Below, piece after piece: positions 28,793-36,855 of a stretch of 64,000 bases of DNA. The stretch is from Bifidobacterium felsineum (lineage in GTDB: Bacteria > Actinomycetota > Actinomycetes > Actinomycetales > Bifidobacteriaceae), in contig NZ_PEBJ01000001.1 in the NCBI RefSeq assembly GCF_002802915.1, positions 310,001 through 374,000 of the forward strand, read 5' to 3'. Positions within the stretch are counted from its first letter, which is position 1. Each line of letters begins with the position of its first letter. Both the position numbers and the translations under genes were made by a program. Under the pieces are notes generated by a model. That model was given only the letters and a program-made list of their open reading frames with translations. It did not search any database and was not told where the DNA came from.

Positions 28793-28820
28793 TTGACGTG
28801 GAATCGATACCACATATGAT
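28793..28820 (+). promoter_or_regulatory. promoter of the alpha-galactoside ABC operon
   Basis: -35 TTGACG (28793-28798), a 16-base spacer and -10 TATGAT (28815-28820). The spacer is almost entirely the operator at 28798-28813, so repressor and RNA polymerase cannot bind together. Confidence 0.75.
28798..28813. promoter_or_regulatory. LacI-type operator, site 5
   Basis: GTGGAATCGATACCAC, identical to site 2, lying between -35 and -10 of the transporter promoter. Confidence 0.8.
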
Positions 28821-28936
28821 TGGGGCTATCGGGATTCAAGAAGCTGCGGTGCCGCAGTGAGGGGCATGGTAGCGCGTGAACGCCGAGAATTCATCCCGCT
28901 GGAGGGTGGAATGAAGAATCCTCAAGGAAAGGCTCA

Positions 28937-30286
28937 ATGATGAGGAACTGGAAGAAAGCGACCGCCGCCGTTGCTGGCATTGCGGCTTTGGGCATGATGT
29001 TCGCTGGCTGCGGCAACCCTGCGGCAGCTGGCAGCGACGACAACACCGATACCTCCTCCGCCGACTACTGGCCGGCCGAGGACACCAAGCTTGACGGCGT
29101 GAAGCTGACGTTCTGGGCAGCCCAGAACTCCAATAAGATTCCTGTGAAGGTCATCAAGGACTTCGAATCCAAGACCGGCGCCAAGATCGATCTGCAGACC
29201 ATCCCGGATAACTACGAATCCAACGTGCAGACCAAGATCACCACCGGCGACGCCCCGGACATCATGTTCTGGCAGGCCGTGCCGTCCACCCTGGCCGGCT
29301 TCGTGGCTCAGGACAAGCTGCAGAAGCTGGACAACGCTCCGTGGCTCAAGAACTACGCTGACGGCATCGCCGACGCCGGCGGCAAGTATCAAGGCACCTA
29401 CTACGGCGCTCTGGTCTCCGCCCCTGACACCGAAGGCGTCTGGTACAACAAGCAGGTCTTCGAGAAGGCCGGCATCACCGACACCCCGAAGGGCTGGGAT
29501 GGCCTGCTCGAGGCAGCCAACAAGATCAAGAGCTCCGGCGCCGCCGAGTCCCCGTTCTTCGAGATGGCCGGCTCCCAGTGGGGCACCCAGTGGGCTGTGA
29601 ACGTGCAGCTCGCCGAGGCCGCCAAGGACGGTCTGTGGGACAACGTCAACGCCAACAAGGACAGCTTCGAGGGCAAGGACATCCTCGGTGCCATCAAGGA
29701 ATACAAGCAGATGATCGATGACGGTCTGTACAACAAGGATGCAGGCTCCGCCAAGGACACCGACCAGGCTCAGGCTCTGCTTGACGGCAAGGCCGGCATG
29801 ATCATCCAGACCAACTCGATGTTCAGCGCCATCGCTGCCCTGGCCGACAACGACAAGACCAAGCTCGACGACACTATCGGCTTCTTCCCGATCTCCAAGG
29901 AAGGCAACATCGCCACCTCCATCCCGCAGCAGGGCAACTGCATCGTCGCTTTCAAGACCGGCGATTCCAAGCGTGAGGCCGCGACCCGTCAGTTCATGGA
30001 GTTCTGGCTCGGCTCCGAGTACGAGACCTTCATCAAGGATCAGAACTACGTTTCCATCATGAAGGATGTCAAGACTCCTGACACCGTTCCGCAGGCCCAG
30101 CTCGACGCATTCGCCGCTCTGAAGAACGCCGTGGGCTCCATGCAGTCCCAGGCAGTGGCTAACCCGGATCTCTACCTGAACCTCGCCAACATGGTCAACG
30201 GCACCATGACCCCGGAGCAGGTCGCCAAGACCACTCAGGACCAGTTCGCCCAGATCGCCAAGGCGCAGGGCGTCAAGGGATTCTGA
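28937..30286 (+). CDS. sugar ABC transporter, extracellular solute-binding lipoprotein
   Basis: 449 residues, CUT1-family binding protein. A basic N-terminus and hydrophobic stretch end in the lipobox FAGC (Cys25), so it is lipid-anchored outside the membrane. Mature features include LTFWAAQNSNKIP, TGDAPDIMFWQ and the late FLELWL-like RQFMEFWLGSEYE. It binds raffinose-type oligosaccharides by context (two GH36 genes under the same operators). AAGGAAAGG precedes the paired ATG codons. A large hairpin separates it from the permeases; no ATPase is encoded here, so a shared MsiK-type ATPase elsewhere is expected. Confidence 0.94.
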   Translation: MMRNWKKATAAVAGIAALGMMFAGCGNPAAAGSDDNTDTSSADYWPAEDTKLDGVKLTFWAAQNSNKIPVKVIKDFESKTGAKIDLQTIPDNYESNVQTKITTGDAPDIMFWQAVPSTLAGFVAQDKLQKLDNAPWLKNYADGIADAGGKYQGTYYGALVSAPDTEGVWYNKQVFEKAGITDTPKGWDGLLEAANKIKSSGAAESPFFEMAGSQWGTQWAVNVQLAEAAKDGLWDNVNANKDSFEGKDILGAIKEYKQMIDDGLYNKDAGSAKDTDQAQALLDGKAGMIIQTNSMFSAIAALADNDKTKLDDTIGFFPISKEGNIATSIPQQGNCIVAFKTGDSKREAATRQFMEFWLGSEYETFIKDQNYVSIMKDVKTPDTVPQAQLDAFAALKNAVGSMQSQAVANPDLYLNLANMVNGTMTPEQVAKTTQDQFAQIAKAQGVKGF

Positions 30287-30323
30287 TCGGGTAGATTACC
30301 CATCGATTCCGGTTAAGGCATCC

Positions 30324-30369
30324 GGCCGGGCAACGCCCGAGATAGCGCTCAGCATCTCGGGCCCCGGCC
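30324..30369 (+). promoter_or_regulatory. strong intercistronic hairpin after the binding-protein gene
   Basis: A 16-bp GC-rich stem interrupted by a CAAC bulge (30324-30330 and 30335-30343 pair with 30354-30369). With no U-tract, it probably protects the upstream message or reduces read-through, giving more binding protein than permease. Confidence 0.6.
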
Positions 30370-30401
30370 GCCCAGCCACTAATTGTAAGGAAACGAAAAA
30401 A

Positions 30402-31322
30402 ATGACGAGTCACGTCTCTTCGTCCGTCAAACCAGTCAAGGGTACACGGACATTGGAGCGCAAGAACTATCCGTTGCGCTACATCGTTCCCGCGGGCGTT
30501 ATGCTGCTGGTCTTCTTCTTCCTGCCCACGGTCATGAACTTCATCTACGCCTTCACCGATTGGTCCGCATTCAAGAAGACCATCGACTTCAACGGTCTAG
30601 ACAATCTGAAGCAGCTGTTCGAAAGCGGCACCTTGATGTCGGACATCAAGGTCACCCTGATCTATGCAGTGCTTGTAGCATTCTTCCAAAACACTTTCGG
30701 CCTGGCGCTCGCCGTGCTCCTCGAGAAGGATACGGCTCTGAACCGCTTCGCCCGCACGATGTTCTTCATCCCCGTGATCATGTCCGCCCTCGGCGCCGGC
30801 TACATTTGGCAGGCCATTCTGAAGACCGACGGCGTGCTGAACCAGATCCTCGGCTTCTTCGCCGGCCATACCGTTGACATCCAGTGGCTCGGCTCCACGA
30901 CTTGGACCATCGTGATCGTCACGATCATTCACGGCTGGAAGTGGATGGGCTTCGCAATGCTCACCTACCTCGCCGGTCTGAAAACCATCGATTCCGAAGT
31001 GCTTGAGGCAGCCTCCATCGACGGCGCCAACGCATGGCAGACCTTCTGGCAGGTCAAGTTCCCGCTGATCGCACCGGCTATGACCTTCAACGTGGCAACC
31101 GCACTGCTCGGCTCGATGAACTCCTTCGATATCGTTCAGGCCACCACCAACGGCGGCCCTGGCGGATCCACTGAAATCCTGAACCTGTTCATTTGGCGTA
31201 CGTTCGGCAAGGGCCTGTACTCCCAGTCGACCACCATGAGCCTTGTGCTCTTCGTGATGGTGATGATCATCGCCATCCCGCTTGTCACTTACCTGCGTAA
31301 GCGTGAGGAGAAGATCCTATGA
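30402..31322 (+). CDS. sugar ABC transporter permease (MalF-like)
   Basis: 306 residues with six expected membrane helices. The EAA loop reads EVLEAASIDGANAWQTFWQVKFPLIAPAM (about 205-233), which contacts the ATPase. The N-terminal soluble stretch is followed by a first helix near 28-48. TAAGGAAACG precedes the ATG. It forms a heterodimer with the next permease, whose start overlaps its stop as ATGA. Confidence 0.94.
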   Translation: MTSHVSSSVKPVKGTRTLERKNYPLRYIVPAGVMLLVFFFLPTVMNFIYAFTDWSAFKKTIDFNGLDNLKQLFESGTLMSDIKVTLIYAVLVAFFQNTFGLALAVLLEKDTALNRFARTMFFIPVIMSALGAGYIWQAILKTDGVLNQILGFFAGHTVDIQWLGSTTWTIVIVTIIHGWKWMGFAMLTYLAGLKTIDSEVLEAASIDGANAWQTFWQVKFPLIAPAMTFNVATALLGSMNSFDIVQATTNGGPGGSTEILNLFIWRTFGKGLYSQSTTMSLVLFVMVMIIAIPLVTYLRKREEKIL

Positions 31323-32203
31323 GTAGCGCATCCTATAGCGAATCCGGTGTCAAAACCAACAACCTCACCGTCGTCAGGAAGTCCTCGAAAGTCCATGGCA
31401 TCGTCCATGCGGTGATCGTCATCCTGCTGATGCTGGTGTTCCTGGCCATCCCGTTCTGGATTCTGATTGTCACTGCCGGCAAGACCCAGGCCGAGGCCGT
31501 GGTGCCGAGCATGGCGCTGCCGAGCCAATGGCATCTCATCGATAACTTCAAGGAAGTCATCGTACAGGGCAAGGTCTTCCAGGCCTTCTTCGGATCGCTG
31601 CTCGTCACGGTGCCTTCAGTGTTCATCTGCCTGCTCTTCGGCTCGATGGCCGCATGGATCTTCGGCCGCCGCACATCCAAGGGCGTGGGCATGCTTTACG
31701 CGCTGTTCATCTCCGGCGTCATCCTGCCGCCTTCCGTGGTGACCATCATGATGCTCCTCAAGATGATCGGACTGTCCGGCACTGCATTTGGCATGAACTG
31801 CGTGTACATCGGCATCTATCTGTCCGTGGTAATCTTCTTCATCACCGGCTTCATCCGCACGATTCCGCCGTCTCTGGAAGAGGCGGCCCGCATCGATGGT
31901 GCCAGCCCGATGAGGATCTTCTTCACGATCATCTTCCCGCTGCTCGCTCCGACGCTTGCATCCTCCACGATTCTGGTGGTGCTGTACATCTGGAACGACA
32001 TCTTCTACTCGCTGTTCATCCTCTCCGGCAAGATGAGTACCCTGCCGCTCAACCTCTACAATGTGGCAAGCGCAGGCCTGTACCTCAACAACTGGCATCT
32101 CATCTTCGCCTACATCATCCTGATGACTCTCCCGCTCCTGATTGTCTTCGTCATCGGCCAGCGCAAGATCATCAGCGGTATCACTGGCGGAGCCGTTAAG
32201 TAA
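31319..32203 (+). CDS. sugar ABC transporter permease (MalG-like)
   Basis: 294 residues, six membrane helices, EAA loop PSLEEAARIDGASPMRIFFTIIFPLLAP (about 181-208). It pairs with the preceding permease (4-base overlap) to form the channel of the oligosaccharide importer. The operon ends here with a hairpin before the LacI gene. Confidence 0.94.
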   Translation: MSSASYSESGVKTNNLTVVRKSSKVHGIVHAVIVILLMLVFLAIPFWILIVTAGKTQAEAVVPSMALPSQWHLIDNFKEVIVQGKVFQAFFGSLLVTVPSVFICLLFGSMAAWIFGRRTSKGVGMLYALFISGVILPPSVVTIMMLLKMIGLSGTAFGMNCVYIGIYLSVVIFFITGFIRTIPPSLEEAARIDGASPMRIFFTIIFPLLAPTLASSTILVVLYIWNDIFYSLFILSGKMSTLPLNLYNVASAGLYLNNWHLIFAYIILMTLPLLIVFVIGQRKIISGITGGAVK

Positions 32204-32242
32204 ACAGCCCAATAACCAACGTTCAATTCCCTCCTCCTTCCC

Positions 32243-32303
32243 GGAACGCCCCGAATCCCCTGACAGGTTTTTCTCCTTCCAATCGGGGGAGCCGGGGCGT
32301 TCC
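32243..32303 (+). terminator. terminator of ABC operon
   Basis: Outer 11-bp perfect stem GGAACGCCCCG/CGGGGCGTTCC (32243-32253 with 32293-32303), with a further inner CCCC/GGGG pairing. It separates the transporter genes from the LacI regulator. Confidence 0.65.
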
Positions 32304-32334
32304 TTACTCACACGCTCCATCGCTCACTGTTCTA

Positions 32335-32340
32335 TATAAT
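32335..32340 (+). promoter_or_regulatory. -10 element of the LacI gene
   Basis: A perfect TATAAT ends eight bases before the ATG at 32349, so the regulator mRNA is probably leaderless. No -35 consensus is seen. The regulator therefore has its own promoter behind the transporter terminator. Confidence 0.5.
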
Positions 32341-32348
32341 GGCTGTTG

Positions 32349-33401
32349 ATGGAAGACAGACAGGTGCATATGCCAAGGCCCAAAGAGAAGCGGGCGCCGG
32401 TAATCAAGGATGTAGCCGCGCTTGCCAAGGTATCAGTGTCAACGGTGTCCAGATACTTGAACGATTCTCCCCGCATCAGCGAGGAAAGTCGGGATCGTAT
32501 TGCTCATGCCATCAAATTGCTTGATTATCATCCGAGTCGTGTGGCCCGTGGACTGGTCAATTCGACGATGAAATCCATTGCCGTGCTCACGAGCGACACT
32601 ACGCTGTACGGCTCGGCGATGACGATTCAGGGCATCGAAGACGAGGCCCGTTCGAACAATTATCCGGTGAGCATCTCCAAATTGGATAATGATTCCACTG
32701 ACGGGTTGCGCGCATCCATTTCCATGGTCATGGATCAGAACCCGGGTGGCGTCATTGTGATGAAGTATGACGAACTGGCCGCCAAGGCGCTGACCTATAT
32801 CCCGGACACAGTCACCAAAGTGGTCATCGCCGGCGATCGCGAACCCAATCTGGATCAGGTCGACCTGCGTGAGAACCAATCCGGACGTGAAATCACCGAG
32901 TATTTGCTGGGCCTGGGTCATACAAACGTCGCCCATGTCACGATTCCTGGCGGTGGCGGCGGATACAGCCGAACCGCTGGCTGGGAGGCCGTGCTACGCG
33001 CCAACGACAAGCCGATTCCTGATATGTGGCATTGTTCGTGGCTACCTGCCGACGCACGCAAAATCGGCCGCCAGATGGCACATGTCTATGGTCTTACCGC
33101 GATTTTCGCCGGCAACGACGAGATTGCGATGGGCTTGATTCGTGGTCTTGAGGATGAAGGTAAAAGCGTTCCGGACGATATCAGCGTCATCGGTTTCGAT
33201 GATCATCCGCTGTCGTGCGTGTGGACGCCGCCTGTGACCACGTACCGCCAGGATTTCCCCGCTGCGGGTCGTCGTGCCGTGCAGCTGTTGCTGTCCCGTA
33301 TCGAGGCGCAGGAACAGGGCGAGATATTGGCGCCGCGGTTCGTCGAGCTGCAGGGCGAGCTGGTGGTTCGTGCCTCGGCCGGTGCCCCACCGTCGGTCTG
33401 A
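32349..33401 (+). CDS. LacI-family repressor, probable alpha-galactoside regulator
   Basis: 350 residues. The N-terminal helix-turn-helix VIKDVAALAKVSVSTVSRYLNDSPRISEESRDRI is followed by the hinge HPSRVARGL and a periplasmic-binding-like effector domain ending VIGFDDHPLSCVWTPPVTT. It is adjacent to the transporter and enzymes that share GTGGAATCGATACCAC sites, so it is the best candidate to bind them and be released by an imported galactoside. TTG 32346 and ATG 32370 are alternative starts. It is convergent with another LacI gene only 10 bases away. Confidence 0.92.
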   Translation: MEDRQVHMPRPKEKRAPVIKDVAALAKVSVSTVSRYLNDSPRISEESRDRIAHAIKLLDYHPSRVARGLVNSTMKSIAVLTSDTTLYGSAMTIQGIEDEARSNNYPVSISKLDNDSTDGLRASISMVMDQNPGGVIVMKYDELAAKALTYIPDTVTKVVIAGDREPNLDQVDLRENQSGREITEYLLGLGHTNVAHVTIPGGGGGYSRTAGWEAVLRANDKPIPDMWHCSWLPADARKIGRQMAHVYGLTAIFAGNDEIAMGLIRGLEDEGKSVPDDISVIGFDDHPLSCVWTPPVTTYRQDFPAAGRRAVQLLLSRIEAQEQGEILAPRFVELQGELVVRASAGAPPSV

Positions 33402-33411
33402 GCGGCGACAA

Positions 33412-34464
33412 TCACTGTATGTTGCGCTCGTAGACCCGCCCGGTGCTTTCCAAAGCGGTGTGGCGCCTGGCCTCAGTGGATTCGCGCACGATCATCGGGC
33501 ATTCGATGGTGGTGAGGCCATGATGAGGTCTGCCGGTCAATGCATCGAGAATGAACTTGGCCGCAGTTTTGCCCAGCATCGTGATGTTGTTGTCGAATGT
33601 GGTCAGTGTAGGGTGCGCGTTCGAGGCGAAAACAAACCAATTGTCGTGCCCGATAATGGCCACATCCTGCGGAACGCGCTTGCCGATGGAGGCAAGTCCG
33701 CGCGCGGCGCCACGTGCGATCTCATCGCTCAGGCAGTAAATCGCATCTAAGTGAGGGTGCTGCTCCACCAGCAGTTTGGCCGCGCGTTCGCCCCATTCCT
33801 CGCTCCATGCGTCGAACAACACGGCAACCGGGCGAAAATCGTACAGAATGAACGTGCGTTGTGCGCCCAATACGCGATCTTTTGCCGCTTGAAAATCTTC
33901 AGGGCCGGCAATCACGGCAATATAGCGTCGGCCTATACTCAGCAAATACTCGATTGCCTGCGCGCCGGCGCCGATATTGTCGCAGATGATGCTGCAGTCA
34001 TTGGGATCTCGCGAAGGGTCGTATGCATAAATAACCGGCAAGCCCATCGTGGTGCGTGGATCGAGCGGCGGGCGCGAATTCGTGGTATTGCCCACCACGA
34101 TCAATCCATCCACGCCGTGTGCGGCCAATCGGTCGATGTGGCTTTTCTCCAAAGCCGGGCGGCCATGTGAACTCATCAACAATGCCGCATGATTCGAAGC
34201 ACCGAGCGTATTTTCCGCGCCGGTCAACAGAGGAAGCGCAAAACGCCCGTTGTAATCGGAGGTAATCAGCCCGATAAGCCCGGATCGTTTGTGTCGGTTG
34301 TGTGCTGCGGAGGCTTTGTGATACCCCAGTTGTTCGGCGGCGGCCATCACTTCGCGCTGGGTGGCTGCGGATACGCGGTCGGTGTTGTTCAGTGCTTTAG
34401 AGGCGGTGGCCACGGAGACATTGGCGAGCGATGCCACATCGGCAAGGGTTGGTTTGCGGCTCAT
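33412..34464 (-). CDS. LacI-family repressor, probable arabinofuranoside regulator
   Basis: 350 residues from MSRKPTLADVASLANVSVATASKALNNTDRVSAAT (DNA-binding domain); the open frame upstream is unlike the family. The effector domain ends VAIIGHDNWFVFASNAHPTLTTFDNNITMLG. It is divergent from the GH127 beta-L-arabinofuranosidase gene, with an 18-bp palindrome 12 bases upstream of its own start and a second palindrome nearer the GH127 gene. This suggests autoregulation and control of GH127 and the GPH symporter. The recognition helix differs from the neighbouring LacI, consistent with different operators. Confidence 0.92.
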   Translation of the reverse strand: MSRKPTLADVASLANVSVATASKALNNTDRVSAATQREVMAAAEQLGYHKASAAHNRHKRSGLIGLITSDYNGRFALPLLTGAENTLGASNHAALLMSSHGRPALEKSHIDRLAAHGVDGLIVVGNTTNSRPPLDPRTTMGLPVIYAYDPSRDPNDCSIICDNIGAGAQAIEYLLSIGRRYIAVIAGPEDFQAAKDRVLGAQRTFILYDFRPVAVLFDAWSEEWGERAAKLLVEQHPHLDAIYCLSDEIARGAARGLASIGKRVPQDVAIIGHDNWFVFASNAHPTLTTFDNNITMLGKTAAKFILDALTGRPHHGLTTIECPMIVRESTEARRHTALESTGRVYERNIQ

Positions 34465-34476
34465 GGCGCTCACTTT

Positions 34477-34494
34477 ATGCGAAAATTTTCGCAT
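34477..34494. promoter_or_regulatory. 18-bp palindrome, candidate LacI operator
   Basis: ATGCGAAAATTTTCGCAT, perfectly symmetric, just upstream of the minus-strand LacI ATG. It probably mediates autoregulation. Confidence 0.55.
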
Positions 34495-34585
34495 TTGCAA
34501 GACCTGGATTTTTGATTACATGCGATTGCATACCATCAACAATGCAAGTGGTCAGAACGTGAAAATCGGTCGGCAGAGCAGCCTG

Positions 34586-34599
34586 TTTTCACGTGAAAA
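34586..34599. promoter_or_regulatory. 14-bp palindrome upstream of GH127 gene
   Basis: TTTTCACGTGAAAA with a central CG as favoured by LacI-family proteins, about 45 bases before the GH127 ATG. A half-like copy, ACGTGAAAA, occurs near 34556-34565. Confidence 0.5.
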
Positions 34600-34644
34600 A
34601 AATTGTAGTAATCAGCAGCACCTCCAATGTAGAAAGGACGAACC

Positions 34645-36642
34645 ATGAGCCAGCATGTCACGGTTACTTCACCGTTCTGGAAGCGGTACCGTGAAAACGT
34701 CGCCAAGGAAGTGATTCCTTACCAGTGGGCGGTCATCAACGACGAGCAGAAGATCGACATTCCGCGCGACCCCTCCGGCGCCAAGCAGGATATCGACTAC
34801 CACTACAGCCGCGCCGTGCGCAACCTGCGCATCGCAGCCGGCGATGAGGAAGGCGAGTTCAAGGGCTTCGTATTCCAGGATTCCGATGTGTACAAGTGGC
34901 TGGAAGAGGCCGCCTACTCCCTGGCCTACGAGCCGGATGAGCAGCTGCAGCAGCTGTGCGACAAGGTCGTGGACCTGATCGCCCGCGCCCAGCAGGACGA
35001 CGGCTACCTGGACACCCCGTATATCATCAAGTCCGGTGCCTTCGAGAACCGTGAGCGCTTCACTCAGATTCAGCAGTCCCACGAAATGTACGTGATGGGC
35101 CACTACATCGAGGCCGCCGTGGCCTACTTCGAGGTCACCGGCAACCAGCAAGCCCTTGAGGTCGCTGAGAAGATGGCCGCCTGCCTGGACGCCAACTTCG
35201 GTGAAGAGGACGGCAAGATCCCGGGCGCCGATGGCCATCCGGAGATCGAGCTGGCCTTGGCCCGCCTCTACGAGGTCACCAAGGAGGAGAAGTACCTGAA
35301 GCTCGCCAAGTTCTTCATCGACGTGCGCGGCAAGGACCCGAGCTTCTACGACAAGCAGAACGAGAAGATCGGCGATGGCTCCACCGACATCTTCCCGCAG
35401 ATGCGCGGCTGGACGCATGAGTACACCCAGACCGCCCGTCCGATCCGCCAGCAGCAGACCGCAGAAGGCCATGCCGTGCGCGTGGGCTACATGCTCACCG
35501 GCGTCGCCCATGTCGCTCGCCTGACCGGCGACAAGGAGCTCGAGGAGACCGCCAAGCGTCTGTGGCACAACATCGTGACCAAGCGCATGTACATCACCGG
35601 TGGCGTTGGCTCCACCCACGTGGGCGAGGCCTTCACCTACGACTACGATCTGCCGAACGACACGATGTACGGCGAGACCTGCGCCTCCGTGGCCATGAGC
35701 TTCCTTGCCAAGCAGATGCTCGAGATCGAGACCAAGGGCGAATACGCCGACGTGCTCGAGAAGGAGCTGTTCAACGGTTCCATCGCCGGCATCGCACTGG
35801 ACGGCAAGCACTTCTACTACGTGAACGCCCTCGAGGCCGATCCCCAGGCCACCGAGCACAACCCCGACCGCTACCACGTGCTCATGCACCGTGCCGAGTG
35901 GTTCGGCTGCGCCTGCTGCCCGGCCAACATCGCCCGTCTGATCGCCTCCGTGGACCGCTACCTGTACACCGTGCACGAGGACAAGCGCGAGATCGTCGCC
36001 CACCAGTTCATCGCGAACGACGCCGAATTCTTCGACGGTGTGAAGGTCTCCCAGAAGTCCAACTTCCCGTGGGACGGCCACATCGAGTTCACCGTGGACG
36101 TGCCGGAGGGCGTCGAACCGGTGAAGTTCCTGGTGCGTATCCCGTCCTGGTCCGCCACCCAGCATGAGCTGAAGGTCAATGGCGAGGACGCGCGTCGTCT
36201 GCCGGTTGTTGACGGCTTTGTGACCATCGAGCTGACCCCGGGCGAGACCCAGATCACCCTGGATCTTGACATGGCTGTGAAGTTCATGCGTTCCAAGACA
36301 CTGGTTCGCCACGATATCGGCAAGATCGCCGTGATGCGCGGTCCGATCGTGTTCTGCGCCGAGGAGGCTGATAACTCCGCTCCGCTGTGGAACTACCACA
36401 TCGGCAGCCACGACGCGTCCCGCGCGAAGGCCGAGTACCACTTCGGCGAGCTCGACGGCGTGGAGGTCATCACGATCCCGGCCACCAAGCGCACGCACGA
36501 CGACGAGTCGTTCCCGCTGTTCGCGGACGTCGAGGAGCATCCGGTCGGCGAGAAGTCCTACGACCTCAAGCTCATCCCGTACTACGCATGGGCCAACCGC
36601 GAGGTCGGCCAGATGCAGGTCTGGTTCGACTCCGACTTCTAA
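34645..36642 (+). CDS. GH127-type beta-L-arabinofuranosidase
   Basis: 665 residues without a signal peptide. It strongly resembles the B. longum enzyme HypBA1, which releases L-arabinose from beta-linked arabinofuranosyl disaccharides of hydroxyproline-rich glycoproteins. An (alpha/alpha)6 barrel is followed by beta-sandwich domains. The zinc/catalytic set is intact: Glu344 and Cys346 in YGETCASV, and Cys424-Cys425 in GCACCPANI, with Cys424 in the position of the catalytic nucleophile. AGAAAGGACG precedes the ATG. It is divergent from a LacI gene and followed by a GPH symporter, forming a small uptake-and-cleavage unit. The exact substrate is inferred from the family. Confidence 0.93.
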   Translation: MSQHVTVTSPFWKRYRENVAKEVIPYQWAVINDEQKIDIPRDPSGAKQDIDYHYSRAVRNLRIAAGDEEGEFKGFVFQDSDVYKWLEEAAYSLAYEPDEQLQQLCDKVVDLIARAQQDDGYLDTPYIIKSGAFENRERFTQIQQSHEMYVMGHYIEAAVAYFEVTGNQQALEVAEKMAACLDANFGEEDGKIPGADGHPEIELALARLYEVTKEEKYLKLAKFFIDVRGKDPSFYDKQNEKIGDGSTDIFPQMRGWTHEYTQTARPIRQQQTAEGHAVRVGYMLTGVAHVARLTGDKELEETAKRLWHNIVTKRMYITGGVGSTHVGEAFTYDYDLPNDTMYGETCASVAMSFLAKQMLEIETKGEYADVLEKELFNGSIAGIALDGKHFYYVNALEADPQATEHNPDRYHVLMHRAEWFGCACCPANIARLIASVDRYLYTVHEDKREIVAHQFIANDAEFFDGVKVSQKSNFPWDGHIEFTVDVPEGVEPVKFLVRIPSWSATQHELKVNGEDARRLPVVDGFVTIELTPGETQITLDLDMAVKFMRSKTLVRHDIGKIAVMRGPIVFCAEEADNSAPLWNYHIGSHDASRAKAEYHFGELDGVEVITIPATKRTHDDESFPLFADVEEHPVGEKSYDLKLIPYYAWANREVGQMQVWFDSDF

Positions 36643-36667
36643 GCCTCGGATCATCCACCACCAACAC

Positions 36668-36693
36668 TTGACTCGGCGGTTGCGCCGAGTCAA
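36668..36693 (+). terminator. hairpin after GH127 gene
   Basis: A perfect 11-bp stem TTGACTCGGCG/CGCCGAGTCAA with loop GTTG, 25 bases after the stop. No U-tract follows; partial termination or message stabilisation are both possible. Confidence 0.5.
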
Positions 36694-36855
36694 CCCTAGC
36701 CAATCACAGCAGATACAGCGCAGAGGTACGCCAATATCATTCCGCCTGACTATCTGCCGGATTGCAACCATCGGCTGCCCCGGGACCTCCTATACAGGGC
36801 AGCCAGCATCACAACTGTTGTACTAATCGCAACACATCAAAGAAGAAGGAAAACA

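Larger units (their letters stand above)
28516..28936. other. divergent control region, GH36 gene / ABC transporter operon
   Basis: 421 bases with divergent promoters and three operator sites. The plus-strand leader from about 28827 to 28936 is untranslated. No separate gene is recognised. Confidence 0.65.

Noticed and set aside
28821-28936. Riboswitch in the ABC operon leader
   Set aside because: The 110-base leader shows no recognisable aptamer consensus; control is explained by the operator in the promoter.
34669-36771. 700-codon minus-strand frame opposite the GH127 gene
   Set aside because: Length comes from strong third-position bias on the real gene; the composition (Val/Leu/Gly/His) is that of an antisense shadow.
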